64,000 bases of DNA from the NCBI GenBank assembly GCA_029379385.1, contig CM055613.1, forward strand, positions 13,472,001 through 13,536,000, in the 5' to 3' direction. The notes beneath the pieces were generated by a model. That model was not told where the DNA came from. It searched no databases and was given only the letters and a program-made list of their open reading frames with translations. Both the position numbers and the translations under genes were made by a program. Below, piece by piece: positions 32,761 to 43,250 of this stretch; the stretch's first letter is position 1, and each line of letters opens with the position of its first letter. The DNA comes from Quillaja saponaria. Taxonomy: Eukaryota > Streptophyta > Magnoliopsida > Fabales > Quillajaceae.

Positions 32761-35112
32761 ATGGCTTTTGTAGTTGTGTTCTTGTTATCAGTTTTAATAC
32801 TTTCAGTTGAAGTTGAAGCTCAAGAAAGTCATCCCAACTTAATAAGGTTGGGGTCATGGCTTTCCCCTGAAGTTAACCGCACTTCATGGTTCTCAAATTC
32901 TGGCCTTTTTGCCTTTGGTTTTTACCCGCAAGGAGACAGCTTTGCTGTTGGAATTTGGCTGATTAATGAAGCTGAGATCATTGTTGTTTGGACTGCTAAC
33001 CGTAATAGCTCAACAGTCTCCTCAAATTCTACACTGAAATTGACTCCTGATGGTAAGCTGCTGCTTCGAACCGAAGAAAGCAAAGAAGAACCAATTATTC
33101 ATGTGACCACACCAGTAGCTTCAGCTTTTATGTCTGACTCTGGTAACTTCGTGCTCTATGATACTTTTAAGCAGGTTATATGGCAAAGCTTTGATTTCCC
33201 AACTGACACTTTATTGGGAGGTCAGAATCTATCCTCTGGAAGTTCTCTGATTTCTAGTATGTCTGGGTCAGATCACTCGAGTGGAGGTTTCCTTCTCAAC
33301 TTGCAGCGGGATGGAAACCTTGTTGCCTATCCTGTAAACTGCTCAAACGGCCCTGAGGATTCTTATGGGTCTACAGGGACCCCCAGTTCAGATTTCAGCC
33401 AGCTGAGTCTTGACAAGAGAGGCTTTCTTTACCTGCAAGGACTGATCCCTTTTGTCTTATATATTTCCGCTAATGGCACCTATCCTGGAAAGATCAAAAC
33501 TTCCATATACCGTGCAACACTTGATACAGATGGAATTTTTAGATTGTATGTACACCATTTTGACGCCAATACAAGCTCAGATTTGTTGAATGAATGGCCA
33601 GCTCTGGACAATCCATGCAAAGTCAAAGGTTTGTGTGGCATCAACAGTTACTGCTTGGTCAAGAACAACAGTGCTGTCTGCCTATGTTATCCTGGATTTT
33701 TTTCCATCAACAGCAGTAGAAAGTTCTTAGGCTGCTATTGGAACCACAGCGAAGATGGTTGCCGAAGCACTAAAGACCCAACAGTGCTGTACAATATTAC
33801 TTCCTTGGAAAATATGTGGTGGGCTGATGATCCTTATTCAGTTCTATCCATGAAGGTGAAAGATTGTGGCAAGTCTTGCCAAGAAGATTGTGACTGTGGG
33901 GCAGTACTCTATATGAATCGAACTTGCAATAAATACAAGCTTCCACTTAGATATGGTAGAATGATTCAAAACACATCGGCCACAGCCTTCTTCAAGGTGA
34001 CTTCAGGAAGTATTATGACTCCAACTCCGAACTCGATGGTTTTTGTCAAAAGCAAGACAAATCTGATTTTTGTTCTTGTGTTGAGTTTGGGTTCCATATC
34101 ATGCCTTTGTTTGGTCTTTGTAATCTCCAGCTGCTACATGTACAGGCAACAAGTTCATAGATACGGAAAGTTGTCAGGGAGTGCAAATATGGGATGGGCT
34201 GAGGAACGTACGTTGCGATCATTTTCCTTTGATGAACTTGTTAAATCAACTGATGGTTTCAAGGAAGAGATAGGTAGGGGATCTTATGGAGCAGTTTATC
34301 GAGGGACTATATCTGGGAGCAACAGAACAATTGCAGTCAAGAGGCTAGAGAGAGTGGTTGATGAAGGGGAGAGGGAATTCCGAGCTGAAATAACGGCCAT
34401 TGCTCGAACTTATCACAGAAACTTGGTCCAATTGCTTGGTTATTGTATTGAGGGGTCTAGAAAGCTTCTCGTCTATGAATACATGAGCAATGGTTCACTT
34501 GCAGATCTACTCTTCAAGGCTGAGATGCGCCTGATTTGGAAAGAAAGAGTAAGAATCGCTCTAGATGTAGCTAGAGGAATCCTATATCTACATGATGAGT
34601 GTGAAGTTTGCATCATTCATTGCAATATAAAACCCCAAAACATACTCATGGATGATGCATGGTCTGCAAAGATTGCTGATTTTGGGTTGGCAAAGTTATT
34701 AGTACCAAATCAATTAAGATTTACATCACGGACTGAAAGAATAAGTGGGTACTTGGCACCTGAAAGGCAAAAGGATGCCTCAATATCAATCAAAGCTGAT
34801 ATTTACAGTTTTGGTATTGTGTTATTGGAGACTGTCTGTTGCCGAAGCAGTATAAATCTAAATGTTTCTTCAGAAGATGAGATAATTCTTTCCAGTTGGG
34901 TATATGATTGCATTCTGACCGGGAACATACATAAGCTTGTTGCAGATGATGATGATGTGGACTGGAATACCCTAGAAAGAATGTTGAAGGTGGGACTGTG
35001 GTGTGTGCAAGAAGACCCAAATTTGCGTCCTTCAATGAAGAATGTTATGTTGATGTTGGAAGGGTTAATAGAAGTTCCAGTACCTCCGTCTCCGGCCCTT
35101 GCCATTTCGTAG
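32761..35112 (+). CDS. G-type lectin S-receptor-like kinase B, probable pseudokinase (LECRK/RLK1 type)
   Basis: An intronless intact frame of 783 residues from the ATG at 32761 (MAFVVVFLLS). Order: signal peptide 1-20; bulb-type lectin domain about 30-150 (FAFGFYPQGDSFAVGIWL, VIWQSFDFPTDTLLGGQ); EGF-like cysteines near 280-320 (CKVKGLCGINSYC); PAN-like cysteines near 365-400 (CQEDCDCGAVLY); membrane helix about 433-460; kinase about 485-770. The glycine loop GRGSYGAVY, the VAIK-type lysine (AVKRLE) and DFG (640-642) are present. The catalytic loop reads IHCNIKPQN, with Asn at 622 where Asp is needed, and the activation segment reads ISGYLAPERQ without the usual GTRGYLAPEW. The family senses extracellular cues at the plasma membrane. 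Catalysis is probably lost and a scaffold or decoy role is possible. Kinase C starts 412 bases downstream. Confidence 0.9.
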   Translation: MAFVVVFLLSVLILSVEVEAQESHPNLIRLGSWLSPEVNRTSWFSNSGLFAFGFYPQGDSFAVGIWLINEAEIIVVWTANRNSSTVSSNSTLKLTPDGKLLLRTEESKEEPIIHVTTPVASAFMSDSGNFVLYDTFKQVIWQSFDFPTDTLLGGQNLSSGSSLISSMSGSDHSSGGFLLNLQRDGNLVAYPVNCSNGPEDSYGSTGTPSSDFSQLSLDKRGFLYLQGLIPFVLYISANGTYPGKIKTSIYRATLDTDGIFRLYVHHFDANTSSDLLNEWPALDNPCKVKGLCGINSYCLVKNNSAVCLCYPGFFSINSSRKFLGCYWNHSEDGCRSTKDPTVLYNITSLENMWWADDPYSVLSMKVKDCGKSCQEDCDCGAVLYMNRTCNKYKLPLRYGRMIQNTSATAFFKVTSGSIMTPTPNSMVFVKSKTNLIFVLVLSLGSISCLCLVFVISSCYMYRQQVHRYGKLSGSANMGWAEERTLRSFSFDELVKSTDGFKEEIGRGSYGAVYRGTISGSNRTIAVKRLERVVDEGEREFRAEITAIARTYHRNLVQLLGYCIEGSRKLLVYEYMSNGSLADLLFKAEMRLIWKERVRIALDVARGILYLHDECEVCIIHCNIKPQNILMDDAWSAKIADFGLAKLLVPNQLRFTSRTERISGYLAPERQKDASISIKADIYSFGIVLLETVCCRSSINLNVSSEDEIILSSWVYDCILTGNIHKLVADDDDVDWNTLERMLKVGLWCVQEDPNLRPSMKNVMLMLEGLIEVPVPPSPALAIS

Positions 35113-35524
35113 TTTCTGAAACCAAGGCTGTCTATGTTACATACTTTGGCATGTCTACTTTCTGCCTTTGATTATGTACCCTAATTTATATATTCACGTC
35201 ATAGGCGCATTCATGGATGCTTTTTCTTTTAAGTCTTACGATAATATATTAATTCTACGGTAGACTGAGACGAGCAGAAGAAATAATGACTATTGACGGA
35301 TTATATGATGTTTGAGCCTTGTGATATTTATTGCAAAAAAACTGCTTTTTCATTTGTGGTTGTTAAGGCAAGAAAGACATTCACTGAATGTAGAGTCTTG
35401 CATAATATTTGTCTTGACGAAGAAAAGTCTACTGATCTTGGGAGTGAAAAATTCCTAATCTCACTCTCTCTCTTTACTCTTTTTAAAGACCAAAATTGAC
35501 GCGAGTAATTCGCCATACTCTCTA
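35113..35524. other. Spacer between kinases B and C
   Basis: To about 35220 it matches the 3' flank of kinase D (47979-48102). From about 35365 it matches the region upstream of kinase A, sharing TCTTGCATAAT and TTTGTCTT, so it holds the end of one gene and the promoter of the next. Confidence 0.5.
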
Positions 35525-37714
35525 ATGGCTTCCATTTCTATTATCTTCTTACTCCTGTCTGTATCCTTTCTTGGTGGAAGAGTTAAACTTACAGTTTCAA
35601 GCCAAATAAACCTTGGCTCGTCACTTTCTCCAACTGCTCAGCCTAACTCATGGCCTTCCCCTTCTGGTCGATTTGCATTTGGATTTTATCAGAAAGGAAG
35701 TGGCTTTGCAGTTGGAATTTGGTTGGTCAGTTTGGACAATAAGACAGTTGTCTGGACAGCAAACCGTGATGATCCTCTGGTCACCTCAAGTGCAATGCTA
35801 CATTTAAGTAAGGATGGCAAACTGCTTCTGCAAACTGGACTAGGGAAAGAGAAACTCATTGCTAATGCAACAGGCTCTGCTTTCTTTGCCTCCATGCTTA
35901 ATTCTGGAAACTTCGTTCTCTACAACAAAAATTCAGGTGTCATATGGCAGAGTTTTGATTATCCTACTCATACTATTGTAGGTGGGCAGACTCTGCGTTC
36001 TAGGGGTCAACTATTCTCTAGTTTATCAGAGACTGCCGACTCAACTGGTAGGTATCGTCTCAAGATGCAGGATGATGGAAATCTTGTTTTATACCCAGCA
36101 AACACAAATGATGCCTCAGTTGATGCTTACTGGAGTTCAGGCACTTATAGATATGGTTCCAGATGTCCCAAATGTGAGCTTTACCTCAACAACACCGGGA
36201 ATCTGCATATCATGAATGACAAGGATTCCATTTGGACTTCAAACTCAGGAGCCATCAACAATGATAACAGTACCACCATCTATCGTGCAACTCTTGACCT
36301 TGATGGAATTTTCCGGTTGTATAGTCATGTCGGCGATGATAAGGGCAAGGTCAGGGTATCAACTGTTTGGTCGCCTTTGAGTGATGCATGCAAAGTGAAA
36401 AGTTTTTGTGGGTTCAACAGCTATTGTACATTCAATGATTTCCAACCATACTGCAATTGTCTTCCTGGATCTGACATCATAGAACCAAATCAAAGGTCCC
36501 TTGGTTGTTCGAGGAACTTTTCTGAAGCAGGGTGTAAAGGTGGAACAGCAGATGCCTCGTCTTATTCCATCATACCCATGGAGAATATGAGATGGGACGA
36601 TCACCCTTACTTCAAGGTGCAAATGCCAATCGAAGATGACTGTAGCTCGTCTTGTTTGGAAGACTGCAATTGTGGGGCGGCAATCTACAAGGCTGGTTAC
36701 TGCTTAAAACATGAGCTTCCGTTAAGATACGTTAGAAGGGCCCAGGAAGACCCCAACAAGGCATTCTTCAAAGTGGGAAAAAGAAACATCAAAAGTAAGA
36801 GTGATGTGAATCTTATCCCTGAAAAGCCACCCACAGTCATCACGGCTAGCCCAAAAATACAAATTCTTCTGATAACTTCAGGTTTTACTGTATATTTCTT
36901 TGTTGCCGCTGCAATTTCCAGCTTTTTTATTTTCAAAGTAAGAGTCTTAAGGTACAAAAGGCTGTTGGAGAATGAAAATTTGGGCCTAAATGAAGAGGTC
37001 ACCTTAAGGTTGTTTTCATACCATGAGCTCAAAAAAGCTACCAACGATTTCAAAGAAGAGCTGGGTAAAGGCTCTTTTGGAGCAGTTTATAAAGGAACTC
37101 TATACAAAGGCAAAAAATTAGTTGCAGTGAAAAGACTAGAGAAGTTAGTTGAAGAAGGTGAGAGGGAGTTTCTTGCAGAAATGCGAGCAATTGGAAGAAC
37201 ACACCACAGAAACTTAGTTCGGCTGCTGGGTTACAGTGCTGAGGATTCTAAAAGGCTTTTGGTTTATGAATATATGAGCAATGGCTCCCTTGCAGAGCTT
37301 CTCTTTAAGTCTTCAAGGCGTCCAGATTGGAATGAGAGAGTAAGCATTGCACTGGATGTTGCAAGAGGGATACTTTATCTACACGAAGAGTGCGAGGCAC
37401 CTATAATTCATTGTGATATTAAGCCCCAAAACATTTTGATGGATGACTTCAGGACAGCCAAAATATCTGACTTTGGACTGTCAAAACTGTTAATGGCAGA
37501 TCAAACTAGGACCTTTACATGTATTCGAGGGACGAGAGGGTACTTGGCGCCTGAATGGTATAAGAACACACCCATATCAGTGAAGGCAGATGTTTATAGT
37601 TATGGAGTTGTGTTATTGGAAATTGTATGTTGCAGAAGGAACTTGGAAATTGATGTATTAGATCCCAGAGGAGATTGTTCTCTCTACTTGGGTCTACAAC
37701 TGCCTTGTTGCTAG
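35525..37714 (+). CDS. G-type lectin S-receptor-like Ser/Thr kinase C, C-lobe truncated by frameshift
   Basis: A 729-residue frame starting MASISIIFLLLS. Order: signal peptide about 1-20; bulb-type lectin domain about 30-145 (FAFGFYQKGSGFAVGIWLVS); EGF-like (CKVKSFCGFNSYC) and PAN-like (CLEDCNCGAAIY) cysteine regions; membrane helix about 445-468; kinase from about 495. Catalytic residues are complete: GKGSFGAVYKG, AVKRLE, HCDIKPQN with Asp at 631, DFG at 649-651, GTRGYLAPEW. HCD in place of HRD marks a non-RD kinase, common in plant immune-type receptors. Compared with A, one extra base near 37664 shifts the frame and ends the protein at DPRGDCSLYLGLQLPCC, losing about 70 residues of the C-lobe. 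Extra bases near 37811 and 37871 return to the ancestral frame up to the old stop at 37902-37904. Probably a young pseudogene, or a sequence error. Confidence 0.85.
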   Translation: MASISIIFLLLSVSFLGGRVKLTVSSQINLGSSLSPTAQPNSWPSPSGRFAFGFYQKGSGFAVGIWLVSLDNKTVVWTANRDDPLVTSSAMLHLSKDGKLLLQTGLGKEKLIANATGSAFFASMLNSGNFVLYNKNSGVIWQSFDYPTHTIVGGQTLRSRGQLFSSLSETADSTGRYRLKMQDDGNLVLYPANTNDASVDAYWSSGTYRYGSRCPKCELYLNNTGNLHIMNDKDSIWTSNSGAINNDNSTTIYRATLDLDGIFRLYSHVGDDKGKVRVSTVWSPLSDACKVKSFCGFNSYCTFNDFQPYCNCLPGSDIIEPNQRSLGCSRNFSEAGCKGGTADASSYSIIPMENMRWDDHPYFKVQMPIEDDCSSSCLEDCNCGAAIYKAGYCLKHELPLRYVRRAQEDPNKAFFKVGKRNIKSKSDVNLIPEKPPTVITASPKIQILLITSGFTVYFFVAAAISSFFIFKVRVLRYKRLLENENLGLNEEVTLRLFSYHELKKATNDFKEELGKGSFGAVYKGTLYKGKKLVAVKRLEKLVEEGEREFLAEMRAIGRTHHRNLVRLLGYSAEDSKRLLVYEYMSNGSLAELLFKSSRRPDWNERVSIALDVARGILYLHEECEAPIIHCDIKPQNILMDDFRTAKISDFGLSKLLMADQTRTFTCIRGTRGYLAPEWYKNTPISVKADVYSYGVVLLEIVCCRRNLEIDVLDPRGDCSLYLGLQLPCC

Positions 37715-37904
37715 GAGATTAGATAAGCTCGTGAATGGCTTAGAGGTCGATAAGAGGACTTTGGAGATTATGGTTAATGTGGGATTATGGTGTATCCAAG
37801 ATGAACCAGCCTCTTCGGCCAACGATGAAGAGGGTGGTGTCGATGCTAGAAGGGATTATTGACACAGCCAGTTGCTCCATGTCCGACCAGCTTCTTCCAT
37901 GTAA

Positions 37905-38980
37905 ACTTTAGCATGTGTGACTGAGGGGCAATTTTTCATTTATTATCATTTTCCAGATATGTCTGTTTGTTTACCTTGTATAATTTCTTAACGACTATAA
38001 TTTAAGTTTTTTGATGAAATTCATGAACCCTTATAGAAATTTCTGATAGTAGTTTATACTTGGAAGCAAAAATCGTCCTCATTGCACAGGCACTAGTTTT
38101 TTCATTGCTCATGCATTAGTTAACTGTGCAGCATTGATGACTGACTCAAACTCATCAACTAGTTGGTTAAGACTATGGTAATTTGCAACTTTATGGAAGG
38201 CTTGTCAGTTGTCAATGGAGCGGTGAGCCAGGGACAAAGTTTAGTGGAATAGGTATTGATTCTTGTTTAACGTACTAGAAAGTGGAAAGACTTGGACTCG
38301 GGGACAAAGTTTAGTGGAATAGGTATTGATTCTTGTTTAACGTACTAGAAAGTGGAAAGACTTGGACTCGTAGTCGTGATGTAGGCCCCAATTGGTTAAT
38401 GGCGAGGAAAATATGTATGTGACCACTGCCAACTACTGCCATATTCTGATGTGAGTATCTATTAAGAAAATTATTTGTGGGTCAATAAACTAAAAGTCAT
38501 GCAATATATTAAAGGCTATTACCTAACAATTGTTGGATTATTAATGAAACATGACGACTTCTAACTAAAATTATTGAAGAAGTTCATGGAACATAAATTT
38601 CAACTTTTTTGTCAAAATTATATATGAATGTAACGTATTTTTGACACTGAATGATATATAACACAAATCTAAAATTACATATCTAAAATTACATACAACA
38701 CGCAATGAGACCAATTAAAACGAAATGAATTCGGAAAAGTTAGAAACTGCATGGATCTAGACTCAAGTCTCATTCATATATTCCTAGTCAATTAAATCAT
38801 TTTTTCTCATTTTTATTTATTTATCTTTTATTAAAGAACAACCCTCGCTTGTCTGTGGACCCGAATGATAATTGCTAATACTTGGTTGACTTAATTTCCA
38901 ACTTGTAAAAATTGTTTAATTTTTTTTTTTTTTTCTTTGTTTCACTTTCTTCCTGTTAGTTTGAATATACATTTTACTTT
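37905..38980. other. 3' flank of kinase C
   Basis: Homologous to the 3' flank of kinase A up to about 38390, interrupted by a 70-base tandem duplication; then AT-rich DNA. From about 38985 the second DUF167-kinase block begins. Confidence 0.5.
38231..38370 (+). repeat. Perfect tandem duplication, 2 x 70 bases
   Basis: Two adjacent copies of 70 bases, each starting GGGACAAAGTTTAGTGG and ending GACTTGGACTCG, with no difference seen. Kinase A's 3' flank has only a single, shortened version (near 19495-19530), so the duplication arose after the A/C split. Confidence 0.95.
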
Positions 38981-39691
38981 AGGCCACGTAGATTTTGCAA
39001 GGGGAGCTTTAGGTATATGAGAGGCCCATTGGGCTTATAAATTTATGGGCCTAAAATAAATGTATATTCAACCCAAATTTAGGATTTCACGTAGAAGCTT
39101 TTGGGATGGCATGAACAACTCATTTGATAGGAGTAAACTCGAAACTTAAGTCAAGAATGGCTATGACGAATCCCCTCTGCTGAGAAAGTTCACAGATTAA
39201 GAGAGAGAGATAAAAATAGAAAAGAAAGCAATATAGAGGAAACAAGACAATTAACCAATTAATATTATTCATCGATGATCAACAATTACATTGATTAGGG
39301 ATTTGTATACTAGCTAAAAATCTATAATCTGCTTAACTGACTATTAGTGCCTAACTGCTAGTTGATGAATTAGTTAATAGCCTAACAAGCTTCTAGTTGT
39401 CAAGTTATGCTAAACGGCACATAATTGACTGTTAGTGGTTAACGACTAGTTGATGACTTCCTAACGAGCTTTAAGTTGTCTAAGTTATGCTAAACAGTGC
39501 GTAACAGACTATTAGTGGCTAACGGCTAGTTGATGTCTTAGCTAACAGCCCAACAAACTTCCTAGTTGTCCAAGTTATGCGTTGTGGTCTGTGGGTGTCT
39601 TGCATTGTCCCGGCCCAGTTCCTTTGGACATAATGCGAAGCCCAATAACTGAATTACCATATCATATTGCCAATAATCGGAAACTGTGGAA

Positions 39692-39818
39692 ATGTCGCCG
39701 GCCGAGAGAGGCAAAGGGAAAGCTGACTCGTCCAACTCAACTCAGTCTGTGAAACCCAAGGAAATCACTTCTTGTATTCGCTCCATCCCTCCTTCCTCTG
39801 TTGCCGTAACCATTAACG
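39692..39818 (+). pseudogene. DUF167/UPF0235 gene fragment, second copy (exon 1 only)
   Basis: Duplicate of the fragment at 31642. Its frame starts MSPAERGKGKADSSNSTQSV and matches until VAVTINV. At 39818 homology stops in the middle of the first exon, where the sister copy continues AKPGSKTSS. The remaining exon 1, the intron and exon 2 are gone. The site II-bearing leader (about 38985-39690) is also duplicated. The break lies about 0.5 kb left of a CACTA transposon end, so deletion around that insertion is a plausible cause. Confidence 0.75.
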
Positions 39819-41150
39819 TTTTCATATTGTTTTTTTCATGAAATTCGAATTGGATTGGATTTTTATGACTTTTAGCATGGTATTCTATTAGAAACGACAT
39901 TTGTCTTCTACTTTAGACAGAGCCATTTTCACTTTCAAACTAAAACTCTGAGGTTGTTTTTAATTGTTTCTGAGCTGATATATTTTAATTGAACAATTGA
40001 AAGAGTTTTAGTTTACACATTGCATAATTCCCAATAAAATCCTTATCTTTTAACTGCCTCCAATTAATACGTTAGAGGTGCTTCTGCTGATCTCTTTCAG
40101 GGCTAGATATAAATCATTGAAGTCCAATATGTAAGAATAATATTGTGAACTTGAGATTCGAGGGGAAATGCTACGAGATGTTCTTCTTTTTTCTTTTTCT
40201 TTTAAAATGGACACCAAGTAAATAATGCTCGTGATTAACAAAGTCTGGAGGTAGTCTACATCAGCCATAAGGCATAACAAAGATAAATTTTGATGAAGTA
40301 GCACTACAAGAAAAAGATTACTACGACCAAATGTAGTTAGTCGGTAAAAACCACTAATACCAACTTAACGACTAACCTACCAAAACTAAGAACCATTAAA
40401 TTACCTCCCATTAAGTTAGTCGGAATTGATTTTTTATTTTATTTTATGCGGGAAGGATACTGACAAACTACTGTTTTACCATCCCACTGAAGTCAGTTGG
40501 TAATTATATTTTTTAAGCGAATCGATTAACCTCATGTTGTTGTTAGTTTATTTTTAACTATTACTGACCAACTTTAAAGTTAGTCCGTATAAAGTTGGTC
40601 GGTAAAGTTAATCCCTAATTCGTTTCCCTCTTCAATCCCTGATACTCTAAACGTAATCTTGAAAAATACTTTTTCTCTGAGCCTCGTGGTTCGCAACCTC
40701 CACTCTCAGCCTCTCTCCGATAACGCAATCGCATATATTAGCCCAAAGGATGTAATAGATTGCTATTCCAGATGTGCTGGAGTTGGATGGATACTATTAG
40801 GTCTAGATTCTAGAGTTACTTCTCTGTATGTGATGAACAACAATAAGCATTCACGTCTAGCTCATTGTAAGGGTGTTGTTCTGATATTCATCCAGGAATA
40901 TTAGGCACTAGTTCATTGTAGTGTTAACATTTAACATTTGTAATGGTTTTTTAGAGAAAGGAATTTGGATCGGAACCAAGCACCCTGGAACTTTACTACT
41001 GCATCCACAAGAAAACTAAAACTATGGAGTTTGTGAATGAGAAGTTGAGAGTCATTTCTGTTAGTTTTTTATTGACTAAGTTTCAAGATCTAATTTTTAT
41101 ATATATAAATGAATTTGTGTTTTAACAAACTTTTATATTTGGATTTGTAG

Positions 41151-41426
41151 GAAGAATACATGTGCCGAATAATTGAAAACTACGGGGAAGATCTTGTTGG
41201 TCATCCAGATTTTGATGCTGACATTTGGTTAGAGGTGACTGGGGGAGTGAAAAAGAAGGGGAAAATATACTGGTTTGGGAAGGCCGGAGCAACCAAAGTT
41301 CTATCTGGATACCGAGTAAGTAATTCCCGTTCATCGACTTCCTCTACAGCCACTTTGCAACATAAAGATGAAATGATGCATGAGATTCGTTACCTTAAAA
41401 ATGAGTTAAGTCTGAAAATTAGATGA
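41151..41426 (+). CDS. CACTA transposase-associated exon (Ptta/En/Spm type)
   Basis: After an acceptor (GGATTTGTAG) the frame reads EEYMCRIIENYGEDLVGHPD, then DADIWLEVTGGVKKKGKIYW and SNSRSSTSSTATLQHKDEMM, with a helical end (EIRYLKNELSLKIR). This resembles the plant transposase Ptta/En/Spm C-terminal domain (the DNA-binding second gene of CACTA elements), where a W-L-E-x-x-G-G segment is followed by Ser/Thr-rich and coiled-coil parts. It ends in a stop after 92 residues, earlier than usual. Upstream exons between 40650 and 41100 were not resolved. Confidence 0.55.
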   Translation, partial: EEYMCRIIENYGEDLVGHPDFDADIWLEVTGGVKKKGKIYWFGKAGATKVLSGYRVSNSRSSTSSTATLQHKDEMMHEIRYLKNELSLKIR

Positions 41427-43114
41427 AATGAAATATGTTATAAACATGTTGATAGCAAAGCTAGGTGTAGACCCCAGCACTCTTAGGCTGTCATCTCTAG
41501 TAAGTACCGTTTTATTTACACCTTTGGAAAATTATGTTTTATCACCCATGCTAGTGTTCCTTTTTTGGATGCCATGTTGAATGTCTGCCTTCTCTACTTG
41601 TGGAGTCTCTATGAGGTTTAATACTATTTTTAATTCATAGTTTATGGATTGCTGTAGTGGGAGGGAATTGGGTTTTGTTTGTCTTGTGAATTTTCTGAAT
41701 ACTTTGCTCTTTTAAAAGTTCTAAACAACAAGTAGCAAACAGTTATAGCTTTCTTTGTCTCTCATTATTCACCTCCAATTAGTTGGAGCATCCACCATTA
41801 CTTTTTTAGGTTCACCATTAGTTTTTCTGTCTTTAAATGCACATACCCATAAGAGGAAAAGGGCTTTAAATGGACCTATTATTGGGTTGACAACTCCCCT
41901 CTTTTCAGTTTGTATTTGGAGAGGGTTTACAATATTTTGCACATGTGTTCTTGTCAAAATTGTCGGTTATCTCAGTTATCTGTTAGCTACCTTTTGCTGG
42001 TTCTATGATTGTAAAGTTCTGTAGTTTTAGTCAAAGTTGGGATATTATTTCTTCTATTGTGTATTTGGTGAGCTACTTGCTGTTGTTGTATGATGTTGTT
42101 GGAAATGAATACACACTTCCATATTTCTGATGTTGTAATGCTTTTATTGATTCAATTCAATATACACGAGTTTTACTGGATTAGAGGATAAAGGTTGGAA
42201 ATGGGTTCACAGCTTGATTGTGTTTATGTGTCTTTGGTTGCTATTAATTATGTTATAATGAAGAAAACCTGCAGGCTTGTGCCAAATTGCTTTCTTCCTC
42301 GAGTCAGATCTGCCATTAGTGTGGTAATGCTTGAAATGAAACCATTTAACTGATAACCGAGCTAGCTCTAAAATCCAGAAGACAAAGAATGGTGGGCTTC
42401 CTCATTGTTATTCTTGCAAATGGTGAAATAAGAAAAGCTATCATGTATTGCTAGATATTTTATAAATATTGTCATGTATAAAATGGACCAGTTGGTTCTC
42501 TTGTATGTTTGATGTTAGTTTAAATTCAAATTGAAAAACATCATGTTGATTGTGCGATGACATCTTGGATCTTGTCCATTTTAACTGCAGATTTTTTCAA
42601 CATCATGTTACTTTAAATACATTATATATTGAGTTCGAGTGTATCAAGCAACGATAGAGCTTCTTGTTGTCTACCAGTCAGGGTCATCATGCATTGAGAT
42701 TTGAGGGTATATCACATAGTTTCATTCTGTACGTTTATATTATATGGATTCAGTTTGTGTAGCTTATATATAGAATCCAGTCTAAGGTTAGAAAAATTCC
42801 TGGATGGGTTATGTCTCAATTATAAGAATTGTATTTAATTGTTTCTAATTTCTTTGTAAACTGGGTAGTATACATGGAACAAAAATTACTGATACAAAAT
42901 GAAATATCCTAAAAATTGTAGAACATTAATGAATGTTGTCTCTGCCAGAAGTTGAACAGTTGGTACTGAAGCAGTGTAAGTAGCTTGTGTTGTATATGTA
43001 TATGAAGGTAGAGGGTATGCAACTAAACAATAAGATATCAAATAGCTGATTTTGGATATTTAAGTAGAGGATATGTACTAAATAATTTTATGTTAATTAT
43101 TTATTTTATTTCAG

Positions 43115-43219
43115 TAGGAGCAAATGAGGGCCTCCTCGAGCGGTGGACATGGTGAAATTGATTTCGGACCAGACGATGCAGATGATGACGATCAAGAGCA
43201 TGATAAGGATCTTAGGTGA
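43115..43219 (+). CDS. Possible last exon of the CACTA transposase-associated gene
   Basis: After a TTATTTCAG acceptor (ending 43114) the frame reads RASSSGGHGEIDFGPDDADD followed by an acidic DDQEHDKDLR and TGA. A short Ser-Gly then Asp-rich tail is typical of the C-terminus of plant En/Spm-type transposase genes. Linkage to 41151 is inferred from position and strand only. Confidence 0.35.
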
Positions 43220-43250
43220 AGAATTTTTACCTAGTTTTTGCTTTTCTTAA

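Larger units (their letters stand above)
40302..43250 (+). mobile_element. CACTA (En/Spm) DNA transposon; right end not found
   Basis: The left terminus CACTACAAGAAAAAG at 40302 is the classic CACTA end, preceded by TAG, a possible 3-base target duplication. Subterminal repeats of the type TTAGTCGGTA and its complement follow in both orientations up to about 40610 (for example 40350, 40420 and 40597). Transposase-like exons at 41151 and 43115 confirm the class. No inverted CTTGTAGTG end was seen before 45320, so the right end is lost or eroded and the limit 43250 is only the last coding evidence. The element sits inside the second DUF167-kinase block, separating it by about 5 kb. Confidence 0.75.

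Noticed and set aside
34790..35105. Minus-strand open frames of 81-100 codons inside kinase B (and similar ones in A, C and D)
   Set aside because: They are antisense shadows of well-supported kinase coding sequence, with no family resemblance of their own.
38231..38370. CRISPR-like direct repeats
   Set aside because: Only two units, directly abutting without spacers, in a plant genome.
41755..42024. 89-codon hydrophobic frame inside the CACTA region
   Set aside because: No acceptor or donor fits the transposase exons, no family resemblance was seen, and the composition is AT-driven.
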